DNA of 64,000 nt, from contig NC_060207.1 in assembly GCF_021130785.1 (NCBI RefSeq), forward strand, positions 197,482,001 to 197,546,000, in the 5' to 3' direction. The position numbers and the translations under genes were made by a program. Below are positions 61,737 to 64,000 of the stretch, piece after piece. Numbering within the stretch: the stretch's first letter is position 1; each line of letters opens with the position of its first letter. The stretch is from Homalodisca vitripennis. Lineage: Eukaryota; Arthropoda; Insecta; Hemiptera; Cicadellidae. Under the pieces are notes generated by a model. That model saw only the letters and a list, made by a program, of their open reading frames with translations, did not search any database and had not been told where the DNA came from.

Positions 61737-61816
<80 letters not shown>
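61737..61816. repeat. (GT)n microsatellite
   Basis: An uninterrupted GT run of 80 bases, about 350 bases from the previous TG array and in the same orientation. Minus-strand frames through it (alternating Thr and His) are artefacts. Confidence 0.95.
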
Positions 61817-61820
<4 letters not shown>

Positions 61821-64000
61821 CCGGAAATCTTTATTTCACTCAAGGTTTTTATCGGCCGCTGCTTTATGAGACATAAAAAATGCATCAATAAACATAATTG
61901 CAAATTAGTGTGAAACTCTAAAAAAACTGTTTTATTTTATTGTTTTTTTCTCTACTATGGATAGTAACAAAACATGTAACGTTATACATTAAAATAAATA
62001 GCCAGAGCTATTTTAAACGATATTTCTATTTTGCTTTATAAATGCATTATAACTGAGATACAATTATTTATTTTCATAAATTGAAAGGTCCCCATTTTGT
62101 AATACTAACAGTGATTTACAATTAAGTTATTGAACAATGGGGAAGGATAAATTTTTCTTGAAATTGCCTGATAACTAATAAAAATTTTATATTTATGTTT
62201 AGTAATATCCTATATAAAATGTTTAAGTTTTACAAAAATGTGTATATCCATAATCGTATATCTTTTTATCCTTTCAAACTTTTCAAAGTAACTTGGGTTA
62301 GCAATTATAAATAGTTTATTAATAGGTTTTATTGGAATCGGCTAAAATATACGCTAATTATAGTATTCACCAATATTTACGCATTACTCCTGTATACTTT
62401 GTAGCTATCTCTAACTTTACTGGACAAAAAGTAAAACATAATATTATGCATGACTTAGGTAGAAAATTTTGAATTATGTTTTCCCCTTTACGATGAAAAT
62501 ATAGCTGAGATATAAGTGTTCCTTTTCTAAAATTAAACGGCCACCATCTTGAAACCATAGGAGATTCCAAAAGAAATAAAGAAATTCATATTTTTAACTT
62601 TTACTTATATTTCTAGAAAACGTGTCTCTTTTTTCGGTGTATGTTAGGAAATTGGTGACTTTTGTACTAGTCAAAAGGACTGTTGTCTTGTAACTTAAAT
62701 TGTTTTAAAACTAAACAAACTTCAAATGCTGTGGCACAGTTCAACAGAACTGATGCACACACTACTGCAAATTTTTACACACGAATGGATTCAAATGGAT
62801 TACTAATACTGACTCTGTACCAAGTTTTATATGAATTGTGTGTATTAAGAATTACAACAGTTATCGTTTTCACAATTATACCCGCAGTTCGCATAGTATT
62901 ATAAACAGCCACTGTCTTAAGAGACATAAAACGCAAGTAAGAAAAGCGTATATTACAAATTTACTGAATATTATAAGAAAACTGAATTTTGTTCTGTGCA
63001 ATAAATGATACCCACAACATTGTTCACGCTATGTTACACATTAACTGAAATAACCAGATTTCTTTTTAATTTTCTCTATGATGCATAATAACAGTGATAT
63101 CACTATTTATTTCCTAAATTTCAAGGCCTTGAAATCTATACCGCAAAAAGGTATAAAAATTAAAATAATGACAACTGTTTAAATTTACTTAATATATTTT
63201 TATAAAGAGTAATACAACGCGTATACGGGAAACAGCTGGGTTAAAGTTGATTCGTAATTACAGTTATATACTTGTGCTATATACACACAAATTCGAATCA
63301 TCTTAAAAGCTTTTTATTGATTAGGATTGGCTAACGACTCATACAAGCTAGGTGCGAATAATGCCTCTTTACCAAGTTTAGTCTGGATTTAGTAAAACGT
63401 CTGGCAGCGATCGTATAATCATGCTCACGTAATTATTGAATTATAATTATTTGTATCATTGTGGTTTTTATTCTGGGGTTAACAACATATGATAAAATTT
63501 TAGAATTGTCACAAAATTTTGTAATGACAGTCATTGCAATAGGCAGATTTCTAAAAACGTAGTACAATCATTATGGTATTTTAATGTGTGACTTAGTACC
63601 ACATACAGCCTACTACGTGACATATGGTGAGGTTCTATGGTGCACAGTAATGGGTGTTATAGCATGCGTTGTCATTTCACTTAGTATTTAATTTATTTGG
63701 AATTTTAAAGGCATTAACAGTAATAATGTTATAAATGTAATTATTTACTTATTTTACGTACTTTTCAAAAATAATTTAGTGTGCCTACCATCAAATATTA
63801 TACGTTGTTCTTTAAGAAACGTTAATTAGACTGCCATTATGACGTGGCAACATTTTACAAAACGTTAACTACATATTTCAACCTATGTCAAAACAATGTA
63901 ACGTTTACCTGTGTAAATGTTGTTTTCTCATGTTTAACACGATTCTAACCCTGGCACTGTATACAAAAATCTATACTTGTGCCCTCGGTACCTTGTTTAC
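61817..64000. other. AT-rich stretch to window end, no gene
   Basis: No supported coding, RNA or repeat feature is visible. Short frames at 62367 (minus) and 62683 (plus) have no motifs. Confidence 0.4.

Noticed and set aside
61102..61903. Open frames through the two TG arrays (plus and minus strands)
   Set aside because: Cys-Val and Thr-His runs are produced by the microsatellites, and the flanking residues show no motif.

Overview
This 64 kb window looks like non-coding DNA from an animal genome, most likely an arthropod and plausibly a hemipteran insect. The sequence is strongly AT-rich on both strands. No open frame is longer than about 105 codons, and none resembles a host protein. There are no operons, Shine-Dalgarno sites or other bacterial features. 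What can be recognised is typical of a eukaryotic gene desert or a very large intron: degraded transposable elements, tRNA-headed retroposons, tandem minisatellites and microsatellites. The lineage call rests on the element families (DUF4817-type mariner relatives, a Penelope-like element, a tRNA-headed SINE, a Helitron-like element, a short MITE with a CAGGGTG-type end) and is an inference. I cannot tell whether the window is intronic or intergenic.

Layout. 1-9.9 kb: unique AT-rich DNA with two short minisatellites (2153-2294 with a 37-bp period; 5836-5993 with a ~54-bp period), a small GC-richer island that could hold an exon (2355-2553) and a ~320-bp tandem duplication (7888-8400). 9.9-16.3 kb: AT microsatellites, a minisatellite broken by AT and TG runs (13.4-14.0 kb), and a satellite-like array with a unit near 196 bp (15.4-16.3 kb). 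16.3-30.7 kb: copies of two dispersed repeat families (12.9/16.7/27.2 kb and 20.3/28.4 kb), a Penelope-like 3' tail (21.8 kb), a LINE 3' end (24.4-24.8 kb), a tRNA-headed SINE (25.5-25.8 kb), a mariner-type transposase pseudogene (26.1-26.9 kb) and a degenerate tandem array (30.2-30.6 kb). 30.7-45.5 kb: a Penelope-like GIY-YIG endonuclease pseudogene (34.2-34.8 kb), a second, internally deleted mariner-type pseudogene (35.6-36.0 kb), an inverted-repeat pair and MITE relic (36.0-36.6 kb), a retroposon with a 12-bp target duplication (41.4-41.9 kb), an intact-looking MITE (44.8 kb) and a tRNA-like fragment (45.4 kb). 45.5-64 kb: a promoter-like stretch followed by a possible 83-bp intron (47.1-47.5 kb), a tandem duplication whose second copy carries an AT expansion (49.9-50.5 kb), a Helitron-like element with five internal ~178-bp repeats (53.4-54.9 kb), a near-perfect 47-bp-arm hairpin (60.0-60.15 kb) and two long TG arrays (61.3 and 61.7 kb).

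How the parts work together. The window encodes no pathway. The mobile-element relics depend on machinery elsewhere: SINEs on a LINE reverse transcriptase, MITEs on a mariner-type transposase. All the coding relics seen here carry stops, frameshifts or deletions. The most original signals are the 60 kb hairpin, whose two transition-type arm differences keep pairing only in a plus-strand transcript, and the strict 178-bp periodicity inside the Helitron-like element. I found no clear evidence of a new biological system. Coordinates of diverged repeats are approximate to about 10-20 bases.
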